Made by a program: the position numbers and the translations under genes. From Oscillospiraceae bacterium (GTDB lineage Bacteria; Bacillota; Clostridia; Oscillospirales; CAG-272), in contig SVSB01000008.1 in the NCBI GenBank assembly GCA_015064505.1, positions 1-63,787 of the forward strand: 63,787 nucleotides of DNA, read 5' to 3'. Shown piece after piece: positions 1-7,824 of this stretch (the first letter of the stretch is position 1; each line of letters starts with the position of its first letter). The notes beneath the pieces are model-generated. The model was not told where the DNA came from. It made no database searches and saw nothing but the letters and a program-made list of their open reading frames with translations.

Positions 1-245
1 GAGCGGCACGTCTTGGTGAGATCCGCGACGCGGTAAAAGCAACATCGGTAAAGCGCCTTTCCCCCGTTGGATCCGTTCGGCGCGTGCTTATCGAAACAGA
101 GCTCGAAGACGGCAGCTTTACCGCACACGGAGCAGATTTCGTTGAATACTCCGTCAGAGGTGACGGTATTATAAAGGGAGAGTTTGCCAAAGTCTTGGTT
201 AAAGGCCACGAGGAAGGGGTTTGCATCAGCGAAATTATACGTTGA
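1..245 (+). CDS. tRNA-t6A37 methylthiotransferase MtaB-like, C-terminal part
   Basis: An open frame enters from the left edge (codons begin at base 3) and ends with TGA at 243-245, giving about 80 C-terminal residues. The tail has a helix rich in charged residues, then a small beta domain (VLIETELEDG, a VPGDG-like SVRGDG, then GHEEGVCISEII). This resembles the TRAM-like C-terminal domain of radical-SAM methylthiotransferases of the MtaB/MiaB family, which thiolate t6A37 or i6A37 in tRNA. The radical-SAM core would lie left of the window, so the family call rests only on this tail. A separate promoter lies between this gene and rpmB. Confidence 0.5.
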   Translation, partial: AARLGEIRDAVKATSVKRLSPVGSVRRVLIETELEDGSFTAHGADFVEYSVRGDGIIKGEFAKVLVKGHEEGVCISEIIR

Positions 246-292
246 TTTTCTATATTTCTTGCTGATTATGGCAAAAAAATTTGAATTTTCTA

Positions 293-321
293 TTGCATTT
301 TCTAAAATCTTATGGTATACT
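293..321 (+). promoter_or_regulatory. Sigma-A-type promoter for rpmB
   Basis: TTGCAT (293-298) and TATACT (316-321) are separated by 17 bp. The start codon of rpmB is about 68 bp downstream, and a good ribosome site (AGGAGGTG) lies at 375-382. Confidence 0.65.
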
Positions 322-388
322 ATACAGCGTTGTGTAGATCCATCGTATTATTTACCGCATAGCATAAGCGGTGTAGGAGGTGTCAGAT

Positions 389-580
389 ATGGCAAAGTGC
401 TGCGTATGCGAGAAGGGCGTTACCTTTGGTCACAATGTTTCTCACTCTAACAGAAAGACCAATAGAACTTGGAAGCCTAATATCAGAACTGTGAAGGTCG
501 TTGTTAACGGTGAGCACAAGACCGTGAACATTTGTTCTCGTTGTCTTCGTTCCGTTCGTTCCGGAAGAGTTTCCCTTTGA
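389..580 (+). CDS. rpmB: 50S ribosomal protein L28 (zinc-binding form)
   Basis: 63-residue large-subunit ribosomal protein. It begins MAKCCVCEKG and has a second cysteine pair in NICSRCLRS. Together these form the four-cysteine zinc knuckle of the C+ form of L28. The central GHNVSHSNRKTNRTWKPN segment is the family signature. An in-frame GTG at 380 lies inside the Shine-Dalgarno sequence, so ATG 389 is the start. It has its own promoter and is followed by a GC-rich hairpin 8 bp after the stop. Confidence 0.97.
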   Translation: MAKCCVCEKGVTFGHNVSHSNRKTNRTWKPNIRTVKVVVNGEHKTVNICSRCLRSVRSGRVSL

Positions 581-587
581 GCTATTT

Positions 588-613
588 AGAAGCGCGGAGC
601 AATCCGCGCTTCT
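588..613 (+). terminator. Hairpin between rpmB and the DUF6873 gene
   Basis: An 11-bp perfect stem (AGAAGCGCGGA / TCCGCGCTTCT) with a 4-nt GCAA loop directly follows the rpmB stop. No T-run follows it. It may be a weak or partial terminator, or an RNA-stabilising stem that lowers read-through into the next gene. Confidence 0.5.
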
Positions 614-630
614 GTGATATTCCGGTAAAA

Positions 631-1365
631 ATGATCAATTTCGTTGCTTTGGGCAGTGATGCCCCCGACTACGTTAATAATTTACAAAACCGCGGCTACG
701 AGGTTATTACCGTGCCGCGGTTCTCTTTGCTGTCTGAGCCCGTTTCAAGACATTGCGATATGCTGTTTGCGCGTGTACTTGATGCGGTAGTAATAAACGA
801 GAAATATTCCTGCAGCGCCTCTTCCCTTACGGGAGCATTTAACGCCGCAGGATATTCGATAGTTACCGATAACTCAGAGGATTTTTCAAAATACCCCGAG
901 GAAGCAAAATATAACGTTCTGTACCACGGCGGAAAGATCTACGGAAACAAAAAATGCGTATCCCCCGTTATTGTAAATATAGCTGAAAAAAACTCTATAC
1001 CGCTGATCCACGTAAATCAGGGCTACGCCGCCTGCAGCTGTGCAGTGTGCGGCGAAGGAATTATTACTGCCGATCCCTCCGTATTTCGCGTACTCACGGA
1101 AAACTCGGTTTCTTGTCTTCTGATCTCCGAGGGCAATATCGGAATCAACGGTTATTCCTTCGGTTTTATCGGAGGTGCTTCCGGCTACTCTCCGACGGAT
1201 AACACTTTATATTTTTGCGGCGATATTAAAAGACATCCCGATTACAAGCGTATTTCTAATTTTGCAGATTCAATGGGTGTGAGTCTTTTCTCACTTGGGG
1301 ACGGCCCCCTCTTTGATATCGGCGGCCTTGCTTTTTTCCGCGCGGTAAGCAATAATGCCCGATAA
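631..1365 (+). CDS. DUF6873-like (GME-fold) conserved protein
   Basis: 244-residue cytosolic protein, no signal peptide or membrane segment. It has the look of a small clostridial family annotated DUF6873, assigned to the guanidino-group-modifying enzyme fold. It starts MINFVALGSDAP. It contains YHGGKIYGNKK, a Cys-rich HVNQGYAACSCAVCG and IGINGYSFGFIGGASG, and ends SLGDGPLFDIGGLAFF. Function is unknown. ATG 631 is preferred: the upstream in-frame codons lie inside rpmB and its hairpin, and the homologous-looking region begins at MINF. No strong SD is seen (only GGTAAAA), so translation may depend on read-through from rpmB. Its 3' end overlaps the convergent permease gene by 75 bp. Confidence 0.6.
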   Translation: MINFVALGSDAPDYVNNLQNRGYEVITVPRFSLLSEPVSRHCDMLFARVLDAVVINEKYSCSASSLTGAFNAAGYSIVTDNSEDFSKYPEEAKYNVLYHGGKIYGNKKCVSPVIVNIAEKNSIPLIHVNQGYAACSCAVCGEGIITADPSVFRVLTENSVSCLLISEGNIGINGYSFGFIGGASGYSPTDNTLYFCGDIKRHPDYKRISNFADSMGVSLFSLGDGPLFDIGGLAFFRAVSNNAR

Positions 1366-2379
1366 CAGCATCGGCGCCAGCAAAAGGCCTGCAAATCCAA
1401 ACAGCTTGAGGCCTGCGTACATCGCTGTTAGTGTTATAATCGGATTGGTACCGACGCATCTTCCGATTATTTTCGCTTCAGCTATCTCCCTTGTGACTAC
1501 CGCAACGGCAAATACCGCAATAAGCCCAAAGCCTACTCCGTGATTCCCGTTTGCTATCTCTATTAACGCCCACGGTATCAAAACCGTGCCTATGCCTATC
1601 ACAGGAAGAAGATCCAGCACTGCAACGAGCAAAGCAATTATAAAGGCGTATTTAATTTTTAAGATCGTAAAACCAACGAACAAAACAGCGGCGGTCACGG
1701 TCAAGATAAGTGAATACGCTCTTATATAACGCATTACCGTAACTGCCACACCGCTTTTAAGCTTTAAAATCTTTTTCTTTTGTTCGGTTGTGAGCAACGA
1801 CGAAATTCCGTCGTTTCCTTTCTTGCTGCACCCAAGGTAGAATGTGGATATGGTCGTAACGGTTATAAAAAGTAACCAGGACGGTAATCCTGTAAGGATC
1901 AATGAAGCGGATTTTTCAATAATAGAGCCTATCTTTCCAAGTACTATTTCCGCTATCTTTTCAGTTGCGCTGTCCATTGCTGTGGCAACCATCTGACGAG
2001 CAGATTCACTTATGTTGAGCTTTTCGGTAATTTTTGCCGATAATCCGTTTGCTCCGTTAAGAAGAATTTCAATCTTTTCGTTGTCGTTTAAATATTCTTC
2101 CGCGAATTCTTTTGCCTCATAAACAAGTCTTCCCACGATCACGGCTGATAAGCTCAGCATTACAGAGATGACCAGAATTATTATCAAAGCACAGTACACT
2201 CTCCTGCTCGTGCCTGTTTTCTTCGTTAGCTTATTTGCTGCTTTTTCCGCCACAGTTGAAGCTACGAACGCGATTATGAACGGAAGAACGGCGGGTAAGC
2301 CGTACTTAAGCAGTAAATATACCGTAACTCCGTACCCAAAAAAATATATGATTTTTGCCGCTTTTTCCGTGTAATTCAA
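1291..2379 (-). CDS. AI-2E family (YtvI-like) membrane permease
   Basis: 362-residue polytopic membrane protein with about eight membrane segments. There are two hydrophobic hairpins near residues 8-35 and 62-85, a charged soluble stretch around 85-145, then five or six helices to the end. The layout and the C-terminal GLLLAPMLLSG motif match the AI-2E/UPF0118 family. That family includes TqsA, YtvI of sporulating Bacillota and Na+/H+ antiporter-like members. The substrate is not predictable. The start is TTG at 2379, with AAGGGGGTG five bases upstream. The last ~25 residues are a hydrophilic tail that overlaps the oppositely oriented DUF6873 gene. It is divergent from the MATE gene (59 bp between starts). 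Confidence 0.8.
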   Translation of the reverse strand: MNYTEKAAKIIYFFGYGVTVYLLLKYGLPAVLPFIIAFVASTVAEKAANKLTKKTGTSRRVYCALIIILVISVMLSLSAVIVGRLVYEAKEFAEEYLNDNEKIEILLNGANGLSAKITEKLNISESARQMVATAMDSATEKIAEIVLGKIGSIIEKSASLILTGLPSWLLFITVTTISTFYLGCSKKGNDGISSLLTTEQKKKILKLKSGVAVTVMRYIRAYSLILTVTAAVLFVGFTILKIKYAFIIALLVAVLDLLPVIGIGTVLIPWALIEIANGNHGVGFGLIAVFAVAVVTREIAEAKIIGRCVGTNPIITLTAMYAGLKLFGFAGLLLAPMLLSGIIAYRAEKSKAADIKEGAVPK

Positions 2380-2438
2380 CTATTCACCCCCTTCTATTTA
2401 TATTACGCAAAATTCCGTCATTTAAAACAGGTATTGAA

Positions 2439-3824
2439 ATGTTAAAAAAGATAGATACAGTTTTTTATAAGACCGCGTTAAGTCTTGCTTTGCCGATAGC
2501 ACTGCAAAATCTGCTTACAAGCTGCGGCACGCTGATTGACACAGCTATGGTAGTTTCCCTTGGCGATTACGCAGTCAGCGCAATGGGAGCCGCCGGCAGA
2601 TTCAGCTTTCTGCTTAACATTATGGGCTTTGGCTTTGCATCGGGATGCACTTCCCTGCTTTCCCAGTATTGGGGAGCTAAGGACTCAAAAAATCTTTCGC
2701 GCACCTTTGGCTTCGGGCTTTGCCTTTCTATGGGACTTTCTCTCGTATACGCGCTTATGTTGCTTCTTTTTCCCGCAACGTTGATGCGTTTATTTACTGA
2801 TAACGATTATACGGCGATGCTTGGCGGTGAATATCTCAGAATATACGCGTTTGCCGTTCCCTTCGTTATGTTTTCCCAGATATGCAGCTTCTCATTCAGG
2901 TCCATCGAGAGAGTCGTTGTTCCTCTGATCTCATCCGTTGTTTCTGTCCTTTCCAACGTTTTCTTCAATTACTGCTTTATTTTCGGAAATTTCGGATTTC
3001 CCGAGCTTAAGCTTAAGGGCGCGGCGATAGCTACCGTTATAGGATCTGCCGTTCAGGCGCTGATCCTTCTCGGCTTTCTCGTTTTCAGAGCCAACCCGCT
3101 TAAAAGCAAGCTTTCAAATATGGTTGCTTTTGATAAAAGCTTCTGCAAGGGATATGCAAAGATCGCACTCCCGGTTCTCCTTAACGAGACACTTTGGGGC
3201 GTTGGAACCAACGTTTATGCCATGGTTCTCGGCAGACAGGGAGTTGAAAATCACGCGGGCTACACCCTTTATGAAAATGTTCAGCAGCTGTTCTTCGTCT
3301 TTTTCGTAGGTATTTGCGGCGCTTGCGCAATAATGGTTGGTAAAAGCATCGGTGCGGGAGATCACGAGGGTGGTTACTTAATAGCAAAGCGGTTTGCGGT
3401 AATGACTCCTTTGATGGGTGTTGTTCTCGGCGCAGTGCTGTTTTTCACCTGCGATCCTCTCGTTTCGCTATTTGACGTTGAAACCGAAGCTGCAAGGAAT
3501 GCAGCTCTGGGTTGTCTGCGCTTTTATGGCGTCTGGCTTCCTATGCGAATGATCCCTTATACTCTTATTTGCGGTATTTTCCGTGCCGGCGGAGATACTA
3601 TGGCGGGATGGGTCCTTGATATGATAGGACTTTATGCATGCGGAATTCCCGCAGTTCTTATCACGGGATTCCTTATCCGCCCCGAAAACTTCGTCGTTAT
3701 CGTTGCTGTTATGTTTATGTCCGAGGATATTATCAAGGGTATACTCGGCATGAAGCATTTCTTCTCAAAAAAGTGGATAAAACAAATCACGGATAAAAAA
3801 ACGGAGGTTAATGAAACGAAATGA
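2439..3824 (+). CDS. MATE family multidrug efflux transporter
   Basis: 461-residue inner-membrane antiporter with twelve predicted helices in two halves. The N-terminal half begins LALPIALQNLLTS with GTLIDTAMVVSLGDYAVSAMG, the usual first-repeat signature of MatE. The repeat recurs at ALPVLLNETLWGVGTNVY. Family members export cationic drugs or metabolites using Na+ or H+ gradients. ATG 2439 is chosen because the next upstream in-frame ATG (2355) would add a non-conserved leader lying inside the divergent permease gene. The SD is weak (ACAGGT). The stop overlaps the start of the cyclophilin gene (ATGA at 3821), so the two are translationally coupled. Confidence 0.92.
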   Translation: MLKKIDTVFYKTALSLALPIALQNLLTSCGTLIDTAMVVSLGDYAVSAMGAAGRFSFLLNIMGFGFASGCTSLLSQYWGAKDSKNLSRTFGFGLCLSMGLSLVYALMLLLFPATLMRLFTDNDYTAMLGGEYLRIYAFAVPFVMFSQICSFSFRSIERVVVPLISSVVSVLSNVFFNYCFIFGNFGFPELKLKGAAIATVIGSAVQALILLGFLVFRANPLKSKLSNMVAFDKSFCKGYAKIALPVLLNETLWGVGTNVYAMVLGRQGVENHAGYTLYENVQQLFFVFFVGICGACAIMVGKSIGAGDHEGGYLIAKRFAVMTPLMGVVLGAVLFFTCDPLVSLFDVETEAARNAALGCLRFYGVWLPMRMIPYTLICGIFRAGGDTMAGWVLDMIGLYACGIPAVLITGFLIRPENFVVIVAVMFMSEDIIKGILGMKHFFSKKWIKQITDKKTEVNETK

Positions 3825-4399
3825 TCAAAAGGATTCTTTGTTTTGCAATTATCGTAGTAACAGCATTCGGATGCTTTGCGTGCGGTTCCACAACCGTACC
3901 CGACTCCGATTACGTTAAGATTGAAATGGAGAGCGGAGGCGTTTTCTACGTTGAGCTTTATCCCGCACAGGCGCCGGAGACCGTTGCCAACTTCAAAAAG
4001 CTCGTTAGCGAGGGTTTCTATAACGGACTTACTTTTCATAGGGTCGAGACGGGCGTTCTTATTCAGGGCGGTGACCCTATGGGAAACGGTTACGGCGGGT
4101 CCGATAAAAAGCTAAAGGGCGAGTTCCCTTCCAACGGATTTACTCAGAATACCCTTAAGCACACCGAGGGCATTATTTCTATGGCCCGTACCAACGATCC
4201 CAACAGCGCTACCTCTCAATTCTTTATTTGCGCAACGTCTATTCCGTCTCTTGACGGTGATTATGCCGCATTCGGAAAGGTGGTTAAGGGTATGGATGCC
4301 GTTCATGCCATTGCAAATTGCCCCGTTTACGGCAACAAGCCCGTTGAAAAACAGGTTATCAAGACCGCGGTCATAGTGGATGAGATCCCCGCTGACTGA
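3821..4399 (+). CDS. Peptidyl-prolyl cis-trans isomerase, cyclophilin type, lipoprotein
   Basis: 192-residue extracytoplasmic foldase. An N-terminal hydrophobic signal ends in two candidate lipidation cysteines (C18 in AFGC and C21 in CFAC), so it is probably tethered to the outer face of the membrane. The cyclophilin domain runs from about residue 31. It carries NFKKLVSEGFYNGLTFHRV, LIQGGDP, SMARTNDPNSATSQFFIC and AFGKVVKGMDAV, covering the catalytic Arg and the Gln/Phe pocket. It overlaps the MATE stop by 4 bp and is followed 25 bp later by a second cyclophilin without a signal peptide, so the pair serves both sides of the membrane. Confidence 0.93.
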   Translation: MIKRILCFAIIVVTAFGCFACGSTTVPDSDYVKIEMESGGVFYVELYPAQAPETVANFKKLVSEGFYNGLTFHRVETGVLIQGGDPMGNGYGGSDKKLKGEFPSNGFTQNTLKHTEGIISMARTNDPNSATSQFFICATSIPSLDGDYAAFGKVVKGMDAVHAIANCPVYGNKPVEKQVIKTAVIVDEIPAD

Positions 4400-4424
4400 G
4401 GTAATTATAAAAAGGAGATTTATT

Positions 4425-4895
4425 ATGGTACAGATCACTATGGAAAACGGCGATATCATTAAGATCGAGCTGCTCCCCGAGTACGCTCCCAAAACCGCCG
4501 CAAACTTTGAGAAGCTGGTTCGCGAGGGCTTCTACGATGGCATTATATTCCATCGCGTTATTGCGGGCTTTATGATCCAGGGCGGAGACCCCACGGGCAC
4601 CGGCTGCGGAGGCTCTGACGAGTGCATCCCCGGCGAGTTCATTGCCAACGGCTTTAACAACACCCTTGCACATAAGCGCGGCGTTGTTTCCATGGCGCGC
4701 ACCAACGACCCCAACAGCGCGTCCTCCCAGTTCTTTATTATGCACGCAGACGGTGATTTCCTTAACGGACAGTACGCTGCGTTCGGTAGAGTTACCGAGG
4801 GCATGGATGCCGTTGACCGCATTGCAAATTCCAAGACCGATATGATGGATAAGCCTATTCACGAATGCAAGATCCTTAAGGCAGAGATCATCTGA
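4425..4895 (+). CDS. Peptidyl-prolyl cis-trans isomerase, cyclophilin type, cytosolic
   Basis: 156-residue cytosolic cyclophilin covering the full domain. Visible motifs are FEKLVREGFYDGIIFHRV, MIQGGDPTGTG, SMARTNDPNSASSQFFIM and AFGRVTEGMDAV. The start at 4425 is set by AAAGGAG (4411-4417); an earlier in-frame ATG at 4380 lies inside the preceding gene. It is clearly a paralogue of the lipoprotein cyclophilin immediately upstream and presumably arose by tandem duplication, with the signal peptide gained or lost. A perfect palindromic terminator follows. Confidence 0.95.
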   Translation: MVQITMENGDIIKIELLPEYAPKTAANFEKLVREGFYDGIIFHRVIAGFMIQGGDPTGTGCGGSDECIPGEFIANGFNNTLAHKRGVVSMARTNDPNSASSQFFIMHADGDFLNGQYAAFGRVTEGMDAVDRIANSKTDMMDKPIHECKILKAEII

Positions 4896-4901
4896 CAAAA
4901 T

Positions 4902-4933
4902 AAAAAGGACGGAGCGCGCTCCGTCCTTTTTTG
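4902..4933. terminator. Bidirectional palindromic terminator
   Basis: A perfect 30-bp palindrome (4902-4931) with the core GGACGGAGC / GCTCCGTCC, flanked by an A-run on the left and a T-run on the right. It sits between the convergent cyclophilin and larA genes and can stop transcription in both directions. Confidence 0.9.
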
Positions 4934-4938
4934 TTACA

Positions 4939-6216
4939 TTATTTCACTATTACGGAAATACCGTCGGGAATAAGAGTAATTCCATTATAATCGGGCTTAA
5001 GCTTCTTTGCTCTTTCTAAGGCCTCACCAACGGAAGCGCACCAGATCATCTTCATGCCCTCAACTATGTGCCTTGAGCACTCGTCAGTAACCATTATGAC
5101 CGTAGCTTTAAGCATAATGCGGGAAAGTATCTGTGCCATCCACTGATCTCCCACGGTATCCACGGGAGCGGTTTTTGCGATAATGTCCGCAACCTCTGCG
5201 GCATCCTTGTGCTCTGCAAACCACTTATAAAGCTCGTCTCCGCCGCAACCGTCGTTGCATTTTGATACGCATATTATTACGCCGCCTTCATTTACGGTAG
5301 CTTCTGCCGCCGTCATGCTCTTGATAGACTGATATACGTTCTGATCAAGAGGATATCCGCCGTTTGAGGTTACGGTTATATCGGCAAATACGGGAGAAAC
5401 GCGGCAATACTCGGAAACGAATTCACAGCCCTTTTCGTGGGCTTTTTCAAGAGCTCCGGCAAAGCACTCCACAACCTTTTTATCTCCGTCGATCACAACG
5501 TTGACTATGTAATCAAGCTTACAGAGCTTTGCGGCGCAGAGCATATCCTCGTGCAGTGGGTTACCTGCAAGATTTCCCGTTCTTGAATGTGGATCACCTA
5601 TCAGCTTTGCGCAGTGGTTTTGCATAACGGAGGAAGCTGAGGCAACACCGGGCAAAATACTTTTCCTTCCTCCGGAAAAACCCGCAAAGAAATGGGGCTC
5701 GATAAATCCCTCGGCAATAACGCCGTCAACTTCTTTAACAAGCTTGTTTACGGAAAGCTCGCAACCGCTTGGAAGAGTTCCGATATATACGATGCTGTTA
5801 CCGTCAAATGCGTCGTGAACGTAGATATTGTCCTTTTCCTTCTCGTAAAGCTCTTTACCGAATTTTTCGGAAAGCTCGGCTTCCGTCGTTTCTCTGTGAA
5901 CACCCGTTGCAATAAGTATCTTTATGACGATATCCTTGTTATACTTGCGAAGACGCTCAAGTATTGGAGGCATGGAAACACGGGAAGGAACGGGGCGTGT
6001 GTGGTCGCTCGTTATAATAAGTACGGACTTTTTATCCTTTGCCCAATCTTCAAGAAGCGGTGCGCCAATGGGTGAATCAAGAGCCGCCTCGACCTTTTCC
6101 ATTTCCTTGCCGTCGGAATGCATGCTGTGAAGCTGAGAAGTAAGTACGGCAACTTTTTCTTCTTCAGCTGTGTGAAGCTCGACAAAAGATCTTCCGTATG
6201 GTATTTTCGTAATCAT
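4939..6216 (-). CDS. larA: Nickel-pincer lactate racemase family protein (LarA-like)
   Basis: 425-residue LarA homologue, close to the usual 420-430 residues. LarA interconverts D- and L-lactate (relatives act on other 2-hydroxyacids) with a nickel pincer nucleotide. The four residues known in the Lactiplantibacillus enzyme are present at nearly the same positions: His107 (GVHRET), His175 (EPHFFAGF), Lys185 (GGRKSILPG) and His201 (QNHCAK). The nucleotide-binding SDHTRPVP lies at 70-77. No cofactor-synthesis genes (larB, larC, larE) or Ni transporter lie nearby, so they must be elsewhere or the specificity may differ. ATG 6216 follows a good CGGAGG site. It is divergent from the phosphoribosyltransferase gene. 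Confidence 0.88.
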   Translation of the reverse strand: MITKIPYGRSFVELHTAEEEKVAVLTSQLHSMHSDGKEMEKVEAALDSPIGAPLLEDWAKDKKSVLIITSDHTRPVPSRVSMPPILERLRKYNKDIVIKILIATGVHRETTEAELSEKFGKELYEKEKDNIYVHDAFDGNSIVYIGTLPSGCELSVNKLVKEVDGVIAEGFIEPHFFAGFSGGRKSILPGVASASSVMQNHCAKLIGDPHSRTGNLAGNPLHEDMLCAAKLCKLDYIVNVVIDGDKKVVECFAGALEKAHEKGCEFVSEYCRVSPVFADITVTSNGGYPLDQNVYQSIKSMTAAEATVNEGGVIICVSKCNDGCGGDELYKWFAEHKDAAEVADIIAKTAPVDTVGDQWMAQILSRIMLKATVIMVTDECSRHIVEGMKMIWCASVGEALERAKKLKPDYNGITLIPDGISVIVK

Positions 6217-6246
6217 TCTTTTCCTCCGATTTTTTTCGGTGATTTA

Positions 6247-6274
6247 TTGACAATTTTAAATAATGCTGTATAAT
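6247..6274 (+). promoter_or_regulatory. Sigma-A promoter for the phosphoribosyltransferase gene
   Basis: TTGACA (6247-6252) and TATAAT (6269-6274), a consensus pair with a 16-bp spacer. The transcript start would lie near 6281, about 26 bp before the ATG. The ribosome site AAGGAG is at 6293-6298. Confidence 0.85.
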
Positions 6275-6306
6275 ATTATCATAAAATTTACTAAGGAGAG
6301 ATCGCT

Positions 6307-6864
6307 ATGAAATATTATGAGCTTAACGTTGCAGGTCTTAAGAGACAGCTTACTCTCTGCCCCGTTACCGACGATCTTTATATTGCCGGATTTATTATGA
6401 TAGGAGACCCGGAGCTTTCCCGCGAGTGTGCAAAGGAGCTATTAAAGAAGGTCCCCGAGTATGACTATATTCTCACCGCCGAAACCAAGGGTATTCCCCT
6501 TGCTCACGAGATGGCTGAGCTGAACGGTGACAGCAAGTATTTTGTTGCCCGTAAAGGCAGAAAGCTTTATATGTCCGGCGTTTTTGAATGCAAGGTTCAG
6601 TCCATATCCACCGCAAATACCCAAACCCTATATCTTGATACGGCAGACGCCGAGCTTATGAAGGGCAAAAGAATACTCATCGCCGACGATGTGGTTTCTA
6701 CCGGAGAGAGCGCTTACGCTCTTCAGGAGCTTGTAAAAATGGCAGGTGGCGAGCTCGTTGGAATTTGCACCGTCCTTGCAGAGGGCGACGCCGCTTATCG
6801 CCCCGACGTTATCTATCTTGAAAAGCTTCCTCTCTTTGATAAGGACGGCAACATCATCGGTTGA
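6307..6864 (+). CDS. Purine phosphoribosyltransferase (adenine-PRTase-like)
   Basis: 185-residue cytosolic type I phosphoribosyltransferase. The PRPP-binding loop is RILIADDVVSTGESA (about residues 120-134), with the two acidic residues and the TG turn. A hood-like N-terminus and a Lys/Arg-rich flexible loop (ARKGRKLYM) are also visible. The length and the pattern ILTAETKGIPLAHEMA resemble adenine or xanthine phosphoribosyltransferases used in purine salvage; the base specificity cannot be decided here. It has its own consensus promoter. The next gene follows after 60 bp without an obvious terminator and may be cotranscribed. Confidence 0.8.
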   Translation: MKYYELNVAGLKRQLTLCPVTDDLYIAGFIMIGDPELSRECAKELLKKVPEYDYILTAETKGIPLAHEMAELNGDSKYFVARKGRKLYMSGVFECKVQSISTANTQTLYLDTADAELMKGKRILIADDVVSTGESAYALQELVKMAGGELVGICTVLAEGDAAYRPDVIYLEKLPLFDKDGNIIG

Positions 6865-6924
6865 TTCACCATTGATTTTAGCATAACCTTTTAATTTTGT
6901 AAATACGTATTTTGGTGAAGATAG

Positions 6925-7632
6925 ATGAGTTTTATTAAAAATAATAACAACGATTCCGATCCCGGTGAAAAAGCTACTTTTCGTGAGCTTGTACTCACCC
7001 TTATTAAAGAGCATAAGATAGCTTGCTTTATCGTGGCTTTTCTCGTTATTGCCGCAGTTATTCTAACGGTTCAGTCCCTAAAAAAGACTGAATACGAAAT
7101 GTATCTTATGTATTGCGGCCCCACTTACGCCGCTTCAGCTGATATTTACGGAAAGGTAATTGAAGAAGCCGCCGAGGCTTGCGCGGAGGGGGATGACAGG
7201 CCCGTCGTTGCGTTCAGTACCATTGTTTACGTCCCCGACGAGCTTGCCGAATACTATCAGCAAGAGGGCATTGAATATAACGGAGCCTATAATGCTGAGG
7301 CGCTGCAGAATTTTGATTATGCGCTTGTCGCCGGTGAATATTGTGTGCTGTTGCTAGACAGAAGCCTATATGAAGATACCAAGGACCTTGGCGTGTTCGT
7401 TCCCCTTTCCGATCTCGGCATTGAGAGTGAGGCGGCTTATGACGAATGTGCTCTTGAGTTATCAAAGCTTCCGATTGGCTCTCGTCCCGGATTCAAAGCA
7501 CTGCCTGCCGATACGGTTCTGGTGCTGCGCGAAAAAAGCTTTATTCAAAGTGTTTTTGTAAATAAGAAGAAAACAAACGAAAGATATGAAACTCAAAGAG
7601 AGTACTTTATATCTCTGGTAAATAGTCGGTAA
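6925..7632 (+). CDS. Membrane-anchored protein of unknown function
   Basis: 235 residues. A short charged N-terminus is followed by one membrane segment (about residues 33-50), so the protein is probably anchored with residues 55-235 outside. The outer part starts YEMYLMYCGPTY. It contains DYALVAGEYCVLLLDRSLYED and VFVPLSDLGI, a pattern reminiscent of the second lobe of solute-binding-like proteins, and ends in a charged helix. I do not recognise a named family. It lies between the purine phosphoribosyltransferase and the surface-protein pair and has a strong terminator after it. No SD is obvious before ATG 6925 (GGTGAAG at 6914-6920 is the best candidate). Confidence 0.7.
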   Translation: MSFIKNNNNDSDPGEKATFRELVLTLIKEHKIACFIVAFLVIAAVILTVQSLKKTEYEMYLMYCGPTYAASADIYGKVIEEAAEACAEGDDRPVVAFSTIVYVPDELAEYYQQEGIEYNGAYNAEALQNFDYALVAGEYCVLLLDRSLYEDTKDLGVFVPLSDLGIESEAAYDECALELSKLPIGSRPGFKALPADTVLVLREKSFIQSVFVNKKKTNERYETQREYFISLVNSR

Positions 7633-7634
7633 CT

Positions 7635-7675
7635 TAAGGGTATTAAGCAAATTTCTGCTTAATACCCTTATCTTT
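7635..7675 (+). terminator. Rho-independent terminator
   Basis: A 15-bp perfect stem (7635-7649 / 7656-7670, arms starting TAAGGGTATT) with a 6-nt loop, followed by TCTTTT. It lies 3 bp after the stop of the unknown membrane protein. Confidence 0.9.
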
Positions 7676-7753
7676 TACCAAAGTTTTGTTCATATTTGGT
7701 TGTATGATTTCGAGACATTTTTTCAAAATATGAAACTTGTGCTAAACTAAGGA

Positions 7754-7782
7754 TTGACGAACAATAACGCGTATGATAGTAT
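7754..7782 (+). promoter_or_regulatory. Candidate promoter for the first surface-protein paralogue
   Basis: TTGACG (7754-7759) with a 17-bp spacer to TAGTAT (7777-7782). The -35 is good and the -10 is weak. The ORF begins 42 bp downstream. Confidence 0.45.
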
Positions 7783-7824
7783 TGCGTTAGGAAGACAAAT
7801 AATATATTGAAAGGAAACCCGAAA

